In this document: positions 24,705-34,239 of the stretch, piece by piece
Layout of the letters: each line of letters starts with the position of its first letter
How positions within the stretch are numbered: position 1 is the stretch's first letter
NCBI GenBank assembly: GCA_963821025.1
Contig: CAWGCG010000004.1
Coordinates: 434,001-498,000 of the forward strand
Length of the DNA stretch: 64,000 bases
Origin: WHSW01 sp963821025
GTDB taxonomy: Bacteria > Actinomycetota > Thermoleophilia > Solirubrobacterales > 70-9
Direction: 5' to 3'
Made by a program: the position numbers and the translations under genes
Notes under the pieces: generated by a model
Databases searched by the model: none
The model's input: only the letters and a program-made list of their open reading frames with translations
Told to the model about the DNA's origin: nothing

Positions 24705-25655
24705 TCAAGCGCTTGCGTGCTCTATCTGCGCCGTCGCCCTCTCCCCAGCGGTCGGCCCGGTCGGGTACCCGAGCTCCTCCAGCAGCTCGCCCGCGACCGC
24801 CTCGAACTCCGCCCGCTGCTCAGCGGTCATCTGGGTGCGCCAGCGGGCGACCCGGTCGACGCTGGGCGGCTTCGTCGTCATCGCGTGGGTGGCCATCCGG
24901 CGCTCGACGCTGAGCTCTTTCGCGCGCCCGTCGCCGGGCAGCGCTCGGGCCATCTCCTGGAGGCGCTCGCCCGAGCGCTCGTGGTAGGCGAGCATCGAGT
25001 CGTCCCAGGGCAGGTCGATGAACTCGCTCACCCTGCGCAGCACCGGTTCAGTCTCCAGGATCAGGTCCTCGTATCGAATCTCGAGATAGTGCTCGAGCTT
25101 GGGCGAGTCCTCGCGCGCCTTGCCGATCTTCTTTCGCCAGCGCTTGGCGATGTCGCCGGCGGTCAGCTCGCGGACGGTGCGATCGAGCACCGAGAGGGCG
25201 ACGTCGCGGCCGTCGCGGATCACGTGCACGAAGCGCGCCTCGGGCAGCGCCCGCTGGATCAGCTTCATCTTCTGCACGTAGGTCGGGGTCTTCTCGCCCC
25301 AGCGCGGCTTGCCCTGCTCTTCCATGTAGGCCTCATAGAAGGTGCGTACCGCGGGCCCGGGTCTGAGCTTCGGCAGCGCCTGCAGCCGGGCCAGCATCTG
25401 TTCGTCCGAGAACCCGAAGTCTCCCCATTCGCGCGCCGACTTCATCGCCGCCAGGGCGCTCTCGGGGGTCGCCTCGGGCTCGCGCGCGGCCTTGATCAGG
25501 TCGGGGACGAAGTGCGTCTCAGGGGGGATCGTGAGCTGCGGGTGGGCGTCGAGCATCATCCGCAGCAGGGTCGTGCCCGAGCGGTTCATGCCGACCACGA
25601 ACACGGCAGGCTCGCGATCGGAATCGTCGCGCTTGAGCCTCGACAACAGGCCCAT
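24705..25655 (-). CDS. PAPS-dependent sulfotransferase, copy 2
   Basis: A 316-residue sulfotransferase closely related to copies 3 and 4. The phosphosulfate loop is FVVGMNRSGTTLLRMMLDAH, then PQLTIPPETHFVPDL; the WGEKTPTYVQKM block; the 3'-phosphate motif FVHVIRDGRDVALSVLDR; and YLEIRYEDLILETEPVLRRV. The late segment THAMTTKPPSVDRVARWR is shared almost word for word with copy 3, indicating a recent tandem duplication. ATG 25655 overlaps the stop of copy 3 by one base (TGATG), so translation is coupled. The C-terminal tail ends just before the heptamer spacer. Confidence 0.88.
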   Translation of the reverse strand: MGLLSRLKRDDSDREPAVFVVGMNRSGTTLLRMMLDAHPQLTIPPETHFVPDLIKAAREPEATPESALAAMKSAREWGDFGFSDEQMLARLQALPKLRPGPAVRTFYEAYMEEQGKPRWGEKTPTYVQKMKLIQRALPEARFVHVIRDGRDVALSVLDRTVRELTAGDIAKRWRKKIGKAREDSPKLEHYLEIRYEDLILETEPVLRRVSEFIDLPWDDSMLAYHERSGERLQEMARALPGDGRAKELSVERRMATHAMTTKPPSVDRVARWRTQMTAEQRAEFEAVAGELLEELGYPTGPTAGERATAQIEHASA

Positions 25656-26677
25656 CAGGCGGTGCCTCGGTCGGTCCGCTGCTTCGCCCGGGCCCACTCC
25701 TCCGGCGGCACCCAGGAGTCCCTCGGCGTCTGCGTCTCATAGCCCAGTTCGTCGAGCAGATAGCCCGCCGCCTGCTCGAACTCGGCGTTCTCGGTGTCGC
25801 TCATCTCGCGCTTCCAGACCGCGACGCGCTCGGCGTCCGGCGGCTTCGTCGTCATCGCGTGGGCCGCGACGCGCTCGCCTGCCTCGCGCTCGGGCCGCCC
25901 CTTCTTCGCGGGCAGCGCGCCCGCCATCTCCTGGAGGCGGTCCGAGGCGCGCTCGTGGTAGCTCAGCATCACCGGGTCATAGTCGAGCTCGACCAGCTCG
26001 CAGATCCGCCGCAGGACCCCCTCGGTGTCGCCGATCAGATCCTCATAGCGGACCTCGACGTAGTCGGAGTCGGCGATCTCGGCGGCGTCCTCGCGCGACT
26101 TCAGGATCCGTTTGCGCCAGCGCCGGGCCATCTCGCGTGGGGGCACCGGCTGCTTGCCGCGCTTGATCACCCGGGCGTTCTGAGACAGCCCGGCATCGCG
26201 ACCGTCGCGAATCACGTGGATGAAGCGCGCCTCCGGCAACGTCTTTTGGATCTTCTTCATCTTGCGCACGTAGTCGGGGGTCTTGTCGCCCCATCGTGGC
26301 TTGCCGTGCTTGGCCGCGTAGAGCTCGTAGAAGGCCCGCAGGGCGTCGCTGGTGTTGAACGGCCTCACCGTCTCGAAGGCGGCGAGCAGGTCGGCCTCCT
26401 CGAGCCCGAAGTCGTTCCACCGCCGGCGCTCGTCGCGGACGATCGATCGCGAGGCGGTCCGCGGGTTGAAGCGCAGCTTGCCCGACCGCTGGATGAACGG
26501 GAGCACGAAATGGGTCTCGGGCGGGATCGCGAGCTGTGGGTGGGCGTCGAGCATCATCCGCAACAGGGTCGTGCCCGAGCGCCCGACGCCGACCACGAAG
26601 GGAGCCGGCGCGGCCGGCTCCGAGCGCCCGTTCAGGTGTCGGTTGCGCAGCAGGCGAAGCGAGTAATCGAAGGCCAT
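25655..26677 (-). CDS. PAPS-dependent sulfotransferase, copy 3
   Basis: A 340-residue sulfotransferase. Landmarks: FVVGVGRSGTTLLRMMLDAH, PQLAIPPETHFVLPFI, RWGDKTPDYVRKMKKIQ, FIHVIRDGRDAGLSQNARV and EVRYEDLIGDTEGVLRRICE. In the 3'-phosphate motif the usual DVxLS is DAGLS, a small change. It has a longer basic segment around ARVIKRGKQPVPPREMARRW than its relatives and a C-terminal extension (WVPPEEWARAKQRTDRGTA). ATG 26677 gives MAFDYSLRLLRN; the neighbouring copy 4 stops 4 bases upstream. No signal peptide, so sulfation is expected on the cytoplasmic side. Confidence 0.88.
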   Translation of the reverse strand: MAFDYSLRLLRNRHLNGRSEPAAPAPFVVGVGRSGTTLLRMMLDAHPQLAIPPETHFVLPFIQRSGKLRFNPRTASRSIVRDERRRWNDFGLEEADLLAAFETVRPFNTSDALRAFYELYAAKHGKPRWGDKTPDYVRKMKKIQKTLPEARFIHVIRDGRDAGLSQNARVIKRGKQPVPPREMARRWRKRILKSREDAAEIADSDYVEVRYEDLIGDTEGVLRRICELVELDYDPVMLSYHERASDRLQEMAGALPAKKGRPEREAGERVAAHAMTTKPPDAERVAVWKREMSDTENAEFEQAAGYLLDELGYETQTPRDSWVPPEEWARAKQRTDRGTA

Positions 26678-26681
26678 CGGG

Positions 26682-27563
26682 TCAGGAGGATGGCACGTCG
26701 TAGCCGAGGTCGCGAAGCAGCGAGCCGGCCACCGTCTCGAACTCGAGCCGATCGGATTCCGGCATCTCGCCGCGCCAAATGCCGCTCCGCGCGCTGGTCG
26801 CGGGCTCGGCGGCGAGCGCGTGCGCCGAGCGGCGCTCGTCGGCGCTGCGGGCGGGCCGATCGCCCTCCGGCCCGAGGTCGCCGAGCTCGTCGAGTCGCTG
26901 CGCGGCGCGATCGGCGTGCCTGACCATCGCTGCGTCGTAGTCGAGCGCGAGCAGCTCACAGACCCGCCGCAGCGCCGGCTCGGGGTCGGCGACCAAGTCC
27001 TCGTAGCGCAGCTCGAGGTAGCGGCCCCGGAGCGCCCGCGCCCGCTTGCGAGCGTTCTCGATCCTCCGTCGCCAAAGCTCCGCCGTCGCGCTGATCGGTT
27101 TTTGCGCGCCCATCCCCCGCCGCCGGCGCGAGAGGGCGACGTCGCGGCCGTCGCGGATCAGGTGTACGAAGCGCGCCTCGGGCAGGGTCTCGGCGATCGG
27201 ACTCATCCGCCTCACGTAGCCCGGGGTCTTGTCGCCCCAGCGCCGCTTCCCGCGCACCTCCGCCGTGAGCTCGTAAAACGCCCGCAAGACCCCCGCCGCC
27301 GACGGCTCGACGAGGGCTGCGACCCGCTCCGTGAGCGCCTCGGCGTCGATCCCGAACTCGCCCCAGCTGCGGGCGGCCGTGATCTCGGCGACCAACCGCC
27401 GACCATCGTCGCCCGCGCGTGCGCGCTCGATCAGACCGGGAACGAAGTGGGTCTCGGCGCCGATCGCGAGCTCGGGATGGGCGTCGAGCATCAAGCGCAG
27501 CAGGGTCGTCCCCGAGCGCCCAACCCCGACCACGAACGGGGCCGGCGCTCTGTCTCGGCTCAC
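26682..27563 (-). CDS. PAPS-dependent sulfotransferase, copy 4
   Basis: A 293-residue sulfotransferase, the shortest of the group. It lacks the 20-25 residue N-terminal leader of copies 1 to 3 and starts almost at the phosphosulfate loop: APFVVGVGRSGTTLLRLMLD. It continues PELAIGAETHFVPGLI, RWGDKTPGYVRRMSPIA, FVHLIRDGRDVALSRRRRG and YLELRYEDLVADPEPALRRV. GTG 27563 overlaps the purQ stop by 4 bases (GTGA), which ties its translation directly to purine synthesis. The acceptor is unknown. Confidence 0.88.
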   Translation of the reverse strand: MSRDRAPAPFVVGVGRSGTTLLRLMLDAHPELAIGAETHFVPGLIERARAGDDGRRLVAEITAARSWGEFGIDAEALTERVAALVEPSAAGVLRAFYELTAEVRGKRRWGDKTPGYVRRMSPIAETLPEARFVHLIRDGRDVALSRRRRGMGAQKPISATAELWRRRIENARKRARALRGRYLELRYEDLVADPEPALRRVCELLALDYDAAMVRHADRAAQRLDELGDLGPEGDRPARSADERRSAHALAAEPATSARSGIWRGEMPESDRLEFETVAGSLLRDLGYDVPSS

Positions 27564-28231
27564 GCCGGCGCCGGCGCGGCGCTGCGGACGAGCGACTCGA
27601 ACAGCTTCAGGCCGTCGGCCGAGCCGGTCAGTGGATCGACGGCGTGCTCGGGGTGGGGCATCAGCCCGACCACGTTGCCGCGCTCGTTGGCGACCCCGGC
27701 GACGTCGGCAAGGGAGCCGTTCGGGTTCTGTCCGGCGGCGTAGCGAAAGACGATTCGCTCGTCGCGCTCGAGCTCGGACAGCAGCGCCGGCGCAGCGAAC
27801 CAGCGCCCGCTCATGTGCTTGACCGGCACCGAGAGCCGCTCGCCCGGCTCGCACGCCGCGGTCGCCGCGGTCGCCGCGTTGGCGACCTCGATCTCGACCT
27901 GTCGGCACAAAAAGCGCAGTCCCGCATTCGGCAGCAGCGCTCCGGGCAGCAGGCCGGCCTCGCAGAGGACCTGAAAGCCGTTGCAGATCCCAAGCACCGG
28001 TCGCCCTGTCTCGGCGAACTCGCCGACCGCCTCCATCGCCGGGGCGAACCGGGCGATCGCGCCGGCGCGCAGATAATCGCCGTAGGAGAAGCCGCCCGGG
28101 ATGACCACCGCATCGAGATCGCTGAGGTCATCGTCGCCGTGCCAGACGAGCCGGGCCGCGTCGACCCGCTCGCACGCCTGCAGCGCATCGCGCTCATCGC
28201 AGCTGCCGGGAAATTGCACTACACCGATCAC
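27560..28231 (-). CDS. purQ: Phosphoribosylformylglycinamidine synthase, glutaminase subunit
   Basis: A 223-residue class I glutamine amidotransferase that feeds ammonia to PurL. The N-terminus is IGVVQFPGSCDERDALQACE, the oxyanion region is PGGFSYGDYLRAGAIA, the nucleophile Cys is in GICNGFQVLCEAG, and the His-Glu pair is in MPHPEHAVDP near the C-terminus. It overlaps purS by 4 bases (GTG start 28231) and is overlapped by sulfotransferase copy 4. A run of Ala/Thr (ANAATAATAAC) interrupts the middle region, but the frame is intact. Confidence 0.96.
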   Translation of the reverse strand: MIGVVQFPGSCDERDALQACERVDAARLVWHGDDDLSDLDAVVIPGGFSYGDYLRAGAIARFAPAMEAVGEFAETGRPVLGICNGFQVLCEAGLLPGALLPNAGLRFLCRQVEIEVANAATAATAACEPGERLSVPVKHMSGRWFAAPALLSELERDERIVFRYAAGQNPNGSLADVAGVANERGNVVGLMPHPEHAVDPLTGSADGLKLFESLVRSAAPAPA

Positions 28232-28464
28232 GAGCGGGGAGTAGGGAGCACCAGAATCTCGTACTCCTCGACCAGCGGGTTCGCCAGCAACTTCTCACAC
28301 AGCCCCTCGAGATCGGCGGCGTCCTCGGCCTCGAGCTCGACCATGCGCCCGATTCGAACCTCCGAAACGCCGTCGAAGCCCAGGGCCGGCAGCGCTCGCT
28401 CGACCGCCTTGCCCTGGGGATCGAGAATGCCGTCCTTCGGCCGGATCAGCACGCGCGCCCTCAT
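28228..28464 (-). CDS. purS: Phosphoribosylformylglycinamidine synthase subunit PurS
   Basis: A 78-residue small subunit that bridges PurQ and PurL. MRARVLIRPKDGILDPQGKA is the family N-terminus (the LDPQG turn is diagnostic), followed by AVERALPALGFDGVSEVRIG and EGLCEKLLANPLVEEYEI. Length is normal. The last codons (LPTPRS) are encoded by a short heptamer-like stretch (28236-28251). ATG 28464; a sulfotransferase ends 10 bases upstream. Confidence 0.95.
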   Translation of the reverse strand: MRARVLIRPKDGILDPQGKAVERALPALGFDGVSEVRIGRMVELEAEDAADLEGLCEKLLANPLVEEYEILVLPTPRS

Positions 28465-28474
28465 TGCGATGACA

Positions 28475-29479
28475 CTAGCGCTCGGCGAGGCGCCTCCGGG
28501 CGCGTCCCATGAACCCCGAGAGCTTCGAGCGCGCCGGCGGCGGGGTCAGGTCGAGTGGCTCCCCGGGAGCCGGATCGAGCTCGAGGATCTCGCCGTAGCC
28601 GGCGCGCTCGAGCTCGCTCTCCAACCCGATCAGCTGGGCGGCGCGGGCCCAGCGCGGGTCATCGGCGAGGTGAATGGTGGTGTCCTCGCTGACGTGGTCG
28701 TGCGCCCAATCGACGACCGCCTCGGGCGCCGGGCGCCCGAGGAGCGCGTAAACGCGCTCCAGCACCGCTCCCGGGTCGGCGCGCAGGTCCTCGAGCCTGA
28801 GCAGCGCGTAACGACCCTTGAACAGCCGCTCACCGTCGCCACTGGTGGTCTCGAATGCGGCCTTCCAAACCAGCAGCGGGCGCAGGAAATCGGGGATGTC
28901 GGCCCGCAGGTCGAGCCCGCGGCGACGCGCGACGACGTCCTCGGAGATCCTCCGGCTCGACCACAGCCGACGTCCCGTGCGGGCGGTGAAGAAGGTCTGG
29001 GCGTCGGGGTAGATGTCGGTCCGTCGCCGCCGGCCAAGCAGCATCGAGGCGGTGACCGCGCGCGGGTCGCGGACGAGGTGGATCACCGCCGCGTCGGGAT
29101 CGAGCTCGGCGAGGGTGGGAAGCTTGTGATGGAGGCGGGTCTCCTTGATCGCCACCTCGGGGGCGGCTTGGAGAAGCTCGCCAAGCAGCCCTCGGACGTG
29201 CTCGGGCAACTCTGGCTCGAGCTCGAGCTCGGGCGCCCGCGGGCCACCCCAGTTGAAGAGCTCGATCGGCAGCTCGGGGTGGCGCTCGGCGCGAAAGCGC
29301 TCGCGCAGCTCGCGGGTCTCGGCGAAGACGTCGACCTCGCGAGCGCCGCTCCCACCACCGATGGTCGGGGCGTCCTCGCGCAGCGGTTCGTAGAAGCAGC
29401 GCAGGCCCGGATCCTCTTGGAGGACGTCGTAGAGGATCGTGGTGCCGGAGCGGCGCAGGCCGAGAACGAACAGGTTCAT
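28475..29479 (-). CDS. Sulfotransferase family protein, copy 5 (divergent subclass)
   Basis: A 334-residue protein. MNLFVLGLRRSGTTILYDVL carries the phosphosulfate loop at the extreme N-terminus, and AVIHLVRDPRAVTASMLLGR is the 3'-phosphate motif with RDPRAV instead of the RDGRDV of copies 1 to 4. AIKETRLHHKLPTLAELDPD resembles the K-E-T/K-P stretch of carbohydrate-type sulfotransferases. LLRLEDLRADPGAVLERVYA follows. The C-terminus is basic (RSKLSGFMGRARRRLAER), perhaps for membrane-surface association. It lies between purC and purS, so it is part of the same transcript but not a recent duplicate of its neighbours. Confidence 0.85.
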   Translation of the reverse strand: MNLFVLGLRRSGTTILYDVLQEDPGLRCFYEPLREDAPTIGGGSGAREVDVFAETRELRERFRAERHPELPIELFNWGGPRAPELELEPELPEHVRGLLGELLQAAPEVAIKETRLHHKLPTLAELDPDAAVIHLVRDPRAVTASMLLGRRRRTDIYPDAQTFFTARTGRRLWSSRRISEDVVARRRGLDLRADIPDFLRPLLVWKAAFETTSGDGERLFKGRYALLRLEDLRADPGAVLERVYALLGRPAPEAVVDWAHDHVSEDTTIHLADDPRWARAAQLIGLESELERAGYGEILELDPAPGEPLDLTPPPARSKLSGFMGRARRRLAER

Positions 29480-29516
29480 CGCGGCTGAGGTTAGGGAGCG
29501 GCGGGCGGGCTGGAGG

Positions 29517-30364
<848 letters not shown>

Positions 30365-30368
<4 letters not shown>

Positions 30369-30841
30369 TGGGGATCGGCGGCGATGCTATCGCCCAGCTC
30401 AAAGAGCTGATCGCCGACGCCGATCGTGCCGCTGCGGGTGACGTTCGCGCGCAGACCGCCGCGATGGACCAGGCCGCGCAGCACCCCGTCCCGGGTCAAC
30501 CCCTGGAGGTGGTTGCAGGGCTCGCAGAGCTCGACCCCGACGCACTCCACCGGGCCGACGCGAAAGCGCTTGCCCACCAGGTGATTGAGCCGCGCCCCGC
30601 GGGTGAGCAGGTTGCGGCGCGACTCCTCGTGGCTGAGCTCGAGCCCGGTCTCGGCCCTGAACGCCTCCAGCGCCTCCGCTTCGATCAGGGTCAGGTCCTC
30701 GCCCTCGCGCGCGGCGGGCGCGGGGACGAAGTAGCGGTCGCCGCGCGGCCCCTGGCCCGCGAGCACCTCGACCGATTGGACCGTCTCGGGCAGGGCAGAC
30801 TCGACGGGCGTGATCGCGATCGCTTCGACCGTTGCCGTCAT
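30365..30841 (-). CDS. MOSC domain protein
   Basis: A 158-residue stand-alone MOSC domain (molybdenum-cofactor sulfurase C-terminal type; family members move sulfur, for example in detoxifying N-hydroxylated bases such as 6-hydroxylaminopurine). Landmarks: VEVLAGQGPRGDRYF, LTLIEAEALEAFRAE, SRRNLLTRGARLNHLVGKRF, and the conserved Cys in ECVGVELCEPCNHL followed by GLVHRGGLRANV. ATG 30841. It is translationally coupled to purC, and a purine-analogue protective role is a reasonable idea given what is known of E. coli YcbX/YiiM; it is not shown here. Confidence 0.85.
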
Positions 30842-30864
30842 CGGCTTCAACGATAGAGGCCGGC

Positions 30865-32787
30865 TCACCCCAGCGCGTCGAAGAGGCGGGCCGCTATCGG
30901 CGCCGCGAACTCCCCGCCCGAGGGCTTGTCCTCGACCAGGACCGCGACCGCGAGATCGCCGCGGGCAGCGATGAACCAAGCATGGGTCGGCGGCGGATTC
31001 CCGCTGCCGAACTCGGCGGTGCCGCTCTTGCCGATCGGGTCGCCCGGGATTCCGGCGAGCGCGGTCCCGGTGCCGGAGGTGACCACGTCGCGCATCATCG
31101 AGCGCAGCTCGGCGAGGTCGGTCGCCGGAAGCGGCGGCCCCTGAGCGCGCGGGTCGGTGGCCAGCACCCGCGGCTGGTGCCAGCGGCCTTCCGCGACCGT
31201 GGCCGCGACCCCGGCCATCGCCGCCGGGCTGACGAGGATGCGCCCCTGGCCGATCATCGACGCCGCCTGCTCGGTCGCGTCCCGCGCCGGCGGGACGTCG
31301 CCGGCAAAGACCGGTACCGCAAGCCGGTATGGAGGCCCCCCGATTCCGAACGCCGAGGCGGTCTCGGTCAGATCGTCGGCCGCGAGCCGGTCGGAGAGCG
31401 AGATGAAGGCGGTGTTGCACGACTCGGCGAAGTCGACTCGAAACGGGACCGCACCCGCCGCGCCGCCCTCGAAGTTGCGGAACGAGCGCCCGCCCACGGT
31501 GACCGCCGGCGGGCAATCGACGATCCGGTCGGGATCGAGGCCCGCGGCAAGCAGCGCCGCGGTTGTCACCACCTTGAAGGTCGAGCCGGGCGGGTACCGG
31601 CCCTCGAAGCCGCGGTTGAAGGCGTCGTCGACGGGCCGGCTCGCACTCGCCAGCACGTCGCCCGTGGAAGGCTGTACGGCGACCAGGGCCTCGACGTCGT
31701 CGCTGTCCCCGAGCGCCTGCTCGGCTGCCGTCTGCACGATCACGTCGAGCGTCGTCCGCAGCGGCCTACCGCGCTCGCCGTCCATCTCGAGCAGGGTCTC
31801 GGCGGGCGAACCGTCGGCGAACCTGGTGATCACGCTGCGGTTCGGGGTGCCGGCGAGCCGCCGTTCGAACTGGGCCTGGAGCCCGAACTGACCGACGTTG
31901 TCCCCGGCCGCGTACGGCTCCCCGAGCTCGTCCAGCTGCTCGGCGGTGACCGGGCCGACGGTGCCGAGCAGGGCACGGGCGAACTCCCGGGTCGGCGCCA
32001 ACGGCAGCTCGCGCTGGCCGAACTCGATTCCGTCGATCGGGTCGAGGCGGTCGCGGATTCGCGCGAACTCCGACGCGCGCAGGACGATCGCGGGGACGAA
32101 GTTGTCGGGGCTGGCCGCGGCCTCGATCGAGCGTCGCAGGGTCTTCGCGTCCGCCTCGGTCGCCGCGGAGATCGCCGCGATCGCGGCGTCGGGGTCGGCG
32201 AGCTCGCCGGGGACCACACCGACCTCGACCACGGGCCGTGGGATCACCAGGCGCGACCCGTTGCGGTCGAGGATCGCGGCGCGATCGGCGAACGAGCGCT
32301 CCGTCCCGAGCCTGGTCCCGGGGGAGTCGAGGTCGGGATGGACGACGTCGTCGGACCAGTGGACCAGCCAGCGGTCGCCGAGGCTCAGCAGCCGTACCTG
32401 GTCGTTGTCGTAGGCGAACTCGCCGATCCCCGGCACCTGCCAGGTCATCCGGGTGGTCGCGGTGGCGCTGTCGCCGTCCTCGCCGACCGAGGCGACCGAG
32501 GCCTCGAGTGTGGCGCCGTCGAGGCCGTCGACGTTCGCCTCGAGCGCTGCGGCGACCTCGCCCGGCCGTCCGTCGGTGAGCGCCGCGGCGGCCTCGTAGT
32601 CGCCCGTCTCGTAGGCGTTCAGGAACTCGTCCAGCGCGTCCTCGGCACCCGGTCCCCGGGTGAGCAGCACGACGGCAACCGCGAAACAGACCGCCGCGGT
32701 GACGGCGACTGCGATCGCCGCTCGCCGCCGGCGAACCGTCCTGGAGCGCTTCGCCTGGTCGATCTCCCCGGTCACCTCGACCGGCAT
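30865..32787 (-). CDS. Class B penicillin-binding protein with MecA_N-like domain
   Basis: A 640-residue membrane-anchored peptidoglycan transpeptidase. A cytoplasmic basic stretch (KRSRTVRRRR) is followed by one helix (AAIAVAVTAAVCFAVAVVLL). Next come an NTF2-like MecA_N domain (about residues 50-145, DALDEFLNAYETGDYEAAA to WLVHWSDDVVHPDL), a dimerisation domain, then the transpeptidase with SxxK in PPGSTFKVV near residue 400, SxN in AESCNTAF near 454 and KSGTAEF near 585. All three catalytic motifs are intact. ATG 32787. It heads the run that contains purC, purS, purQ and the sulfotransferases. Paralogue of PBP2a-type or mycobacterial PbpA-like proteins; which one is unclear. Confidence 0.88.
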   Translation of the reverse strand: MPVEVTGEIDQAKRSRTVRRRRAAIAVAVTAAVCFAVAVVLLTRGPGAEDALDEFLNAYETGDYEAAAALTDGRPGEVAAALEANVDGLDGATLEASVASVGEDGDSATATTRMTWQVPGIGEFAYDNDQVRLLSLGDRWLVHWSDDVVHPDLDSPGTRLGTERSFADRAAILDRNGSRLVIPRPVVEVGVVPGELADPDAAIAAISAATEADAKTLRRSIEAAASPDNFVPAIVLRASEFARIRDRLDPIDGIEFGQRELPLAPTREFARALLGTVGPVTAEQLDELGEPYAAGDNVGQFGLQAQFERRLAGTPNRSVITRFADGSPAETLLEMDGERGRPLRTTLDVIVQTAAEQALGDSDDVEALVAVQPSTGDVLASASRPVDDAFNRGFEGRYPPGSTFKVVTTAALLAAGLDPDRIVDCPPAVTVGGRSFRNFEGGAAGAVPFRVDFAESCNTAFISLSDRLAADDLTETASAFGIGGPPYRLAVPVFAGDVPPARDATEQAASMIGQGRILVSPAAMAGVAATVAEGRWHQPRVLATDPRAQGPPLPATDLAELRSMMRDVVTSGTGTALAGIPGDPIGKSGTAEFGSGNPPPTHAWFIAARGDLAVAVLVEDKPSGGEFAAPIAARLFDALG

Positions 32788-32821
32788 TCAAGCACCGCGC
32801 CAGCGGGCGCCCGAGCGGCTA

Positions 32822-32849
32822 TTGGAAGCGCACCGCCGCTCGCTAAAGT
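32822..32849 (+). promoter_or_regulatory. Likely P450 promoter followed by a seven-codon upstream frame
   Basis: TTGGAA (32822-32827) and TAAAGT (32844-32849) are separated by 16 bases. The predicted transcription start, about 7 bases on, coincides with ATG 32856, which opens a seven-codon frame (MRPARTG) whose TGA ends 4 bases before the P450 GTG at 32884. No other Shine-Dalgarno precedes that GTG. The promoter is divergent from the penicillin-binding protein gene. Confidence 0.5.
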
Positions 32850-32883
32850 GGCCCGATGAGGCCCGCGCGAACCGGCTGAGATC

Positions 32884-34239
32884 GTGAGCGCGACCGCTGA
32901 GCCCGCGATCACCCCGCTCCACCCGGGGGCGCCCGGCGATCATGACCTCGTCCCGCGGATCCCGCTGTCTCGCCCGCTGCAGACCGCCCGGTTCATCGCC
33001 CGCCCGATCTCGTTTCTCGAGCACTGGCGCCGGCGCTTCGGCGACACCTTCCGTGCCCAGCTGTTCGGGCCGGGCGACGTCGTCTTCGTCTCCGATCCCG
33101 GCTCGATCAAGCGCCTGTTCTCGGCCGACCGAGAGCACACGATCGCTCCCGGTCGCAACTTCGTCCTCGAGCCGCTGCTCGGCCCGGGCTCGCTGCTGCT
33201 GCAGACTGGCGCCGAGCACCTGCGCCGTCGGAAGCTGATGCTGCCGCCGTTTCACGGCGAGCGGATGCGCTCCTACGAAGCGGTGATCCGTGCGACGACC
33301 GAGCGCGCGATCGCCGCCTGGCCGATCGATGAGGAGTTCTCGCTGCATCCGAGCATGCAGGCGATCACGCTCGAGGTGATACTGCGGGCGGTCTTCGGGG
33401 TCGAGGACGCGGACAGGCGCGAGCGCCTGCGCGATGGGCTGGTCGAGTTGCTGGCGGCGACCGCCTCGCCGACCGCGGTCGCCTTCGCCACCCCGGCGCT
33501 GCGCCGACTGCCGCCGTACCGGAGCCTGGCGACCTTGCGGGCGCGCACCGACGAGCTGCTCCATGGCGAGATCGCCGAACACCGTCGCCGCTCGGACCTG
33601 GCCGAGCGCGAAGACATCCTCTCGATGCTGCTCGGCGCTCGCTTCGACGACGGCTCGGCGATGGACGACGCCGAGATCCGCGACCAGCTGATGACCCTGC
33701 TGCTGGCGGGCCACGAGACCACCGCCACGGGCCTCGCCTGGACCTTCGACCTGCTCCTGCGCCGCGCCGACTCGCTCGCGCGCCTGGAAGCGGAGCTCGC
33801 CTCCGGCGAGCACGGCTACCTCGATGCGGTGATCGAGGAGTCGCTGCGGGTGCGCCCCGTGGTTCCGTTCACCGGCCGCGAGCTGCGTCGGGCGACCGAG
33901 CTCGGCGGCTACGCGCTGCCTGCCGGCACGGTGATCCTGGCCGCGATCTACCTCACCCACACCCGCGCCGCGACCTATCCCGAGCCGTATGCGTTTCGGC
34001 CCGAGCGCTTCCTCGGCGACGGTGCTCCGGAGACCTACTCGTGGATTCCGTTCGGCGGCGGTACCCGCCGCTGCATCGGCGCCTCGTTCGCCCAGCTCGA
34101 GATGCGGATCGCGATCGAAACCATTCTTCGCTCCGTCGAGTTGCGCGCCGCCTCGGCGCGGCCAGAGCGGCCGGTGCGCCGCAACGTCACGCTCTCGCCC
34201 CGCAACGGTACCCGCGTGGTCGTCGCGCGACGGCGCTAA
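32884..34239 (+). CDS. Cytochrome P450
   Basis: A 451-residue soluble haem mono-oxygenase. The I-helix oxygen-activation motif is LLLAGHETTATGLAW near residue 275, ExxR is EESLRVRP near 318, and PERF is FRPERFLGD. The haem-binding loop is PFGGGTRRCIGASFAQLEMR with the proximal Cys near residue 397. No membrane anchor. The N-terminal proline-rich region (IPLSRPLQTARFIARPISFL) is like CYP110/CYP135-type proteins that act on fatty acids or terpenoids. GTG 32884. No ferredoxin gene is adjacent. Its stop overlaps the convergent gene by 4 bases. Confidence 0.93.
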   Translation: MSATAEPAITPLHPGAPGDHDLVPRIPLSRPLQTARFIARPISFLEHWRRRFGDTFRAQLFGPGDVVFVSDPGSIKRLFSADREHTIAPGRNFVLEPLLGPGSLLLQTGAEHLRRRKLMLPPFHGERMRSYEAVIRATTERAIAAWPIDEEFSLHPSMQAITLEVILRAVFGVEDADRRERLRDGLVELLAATASPTAVAFATPALRRLPPYRSLATLRARTDELLHGEIAEHRRRSDLAEREDILSMLLGARFDDGSAMDDAEIRDQLMTLLLAGHETTATGLAWTFDLLLRRADSLARLEAELASGEHGYLDAVIEESLRVRPVVPFTGRELRRATELGGYALPAGTVILAAIYLTHTRAATYPEPYAFRPERFLGDGAPETYSWIPFGGGTRRCIGASFAQLEMRIAIETILRSVELRAASARPERPVRRNVTLSPRNGTRVVVARRR

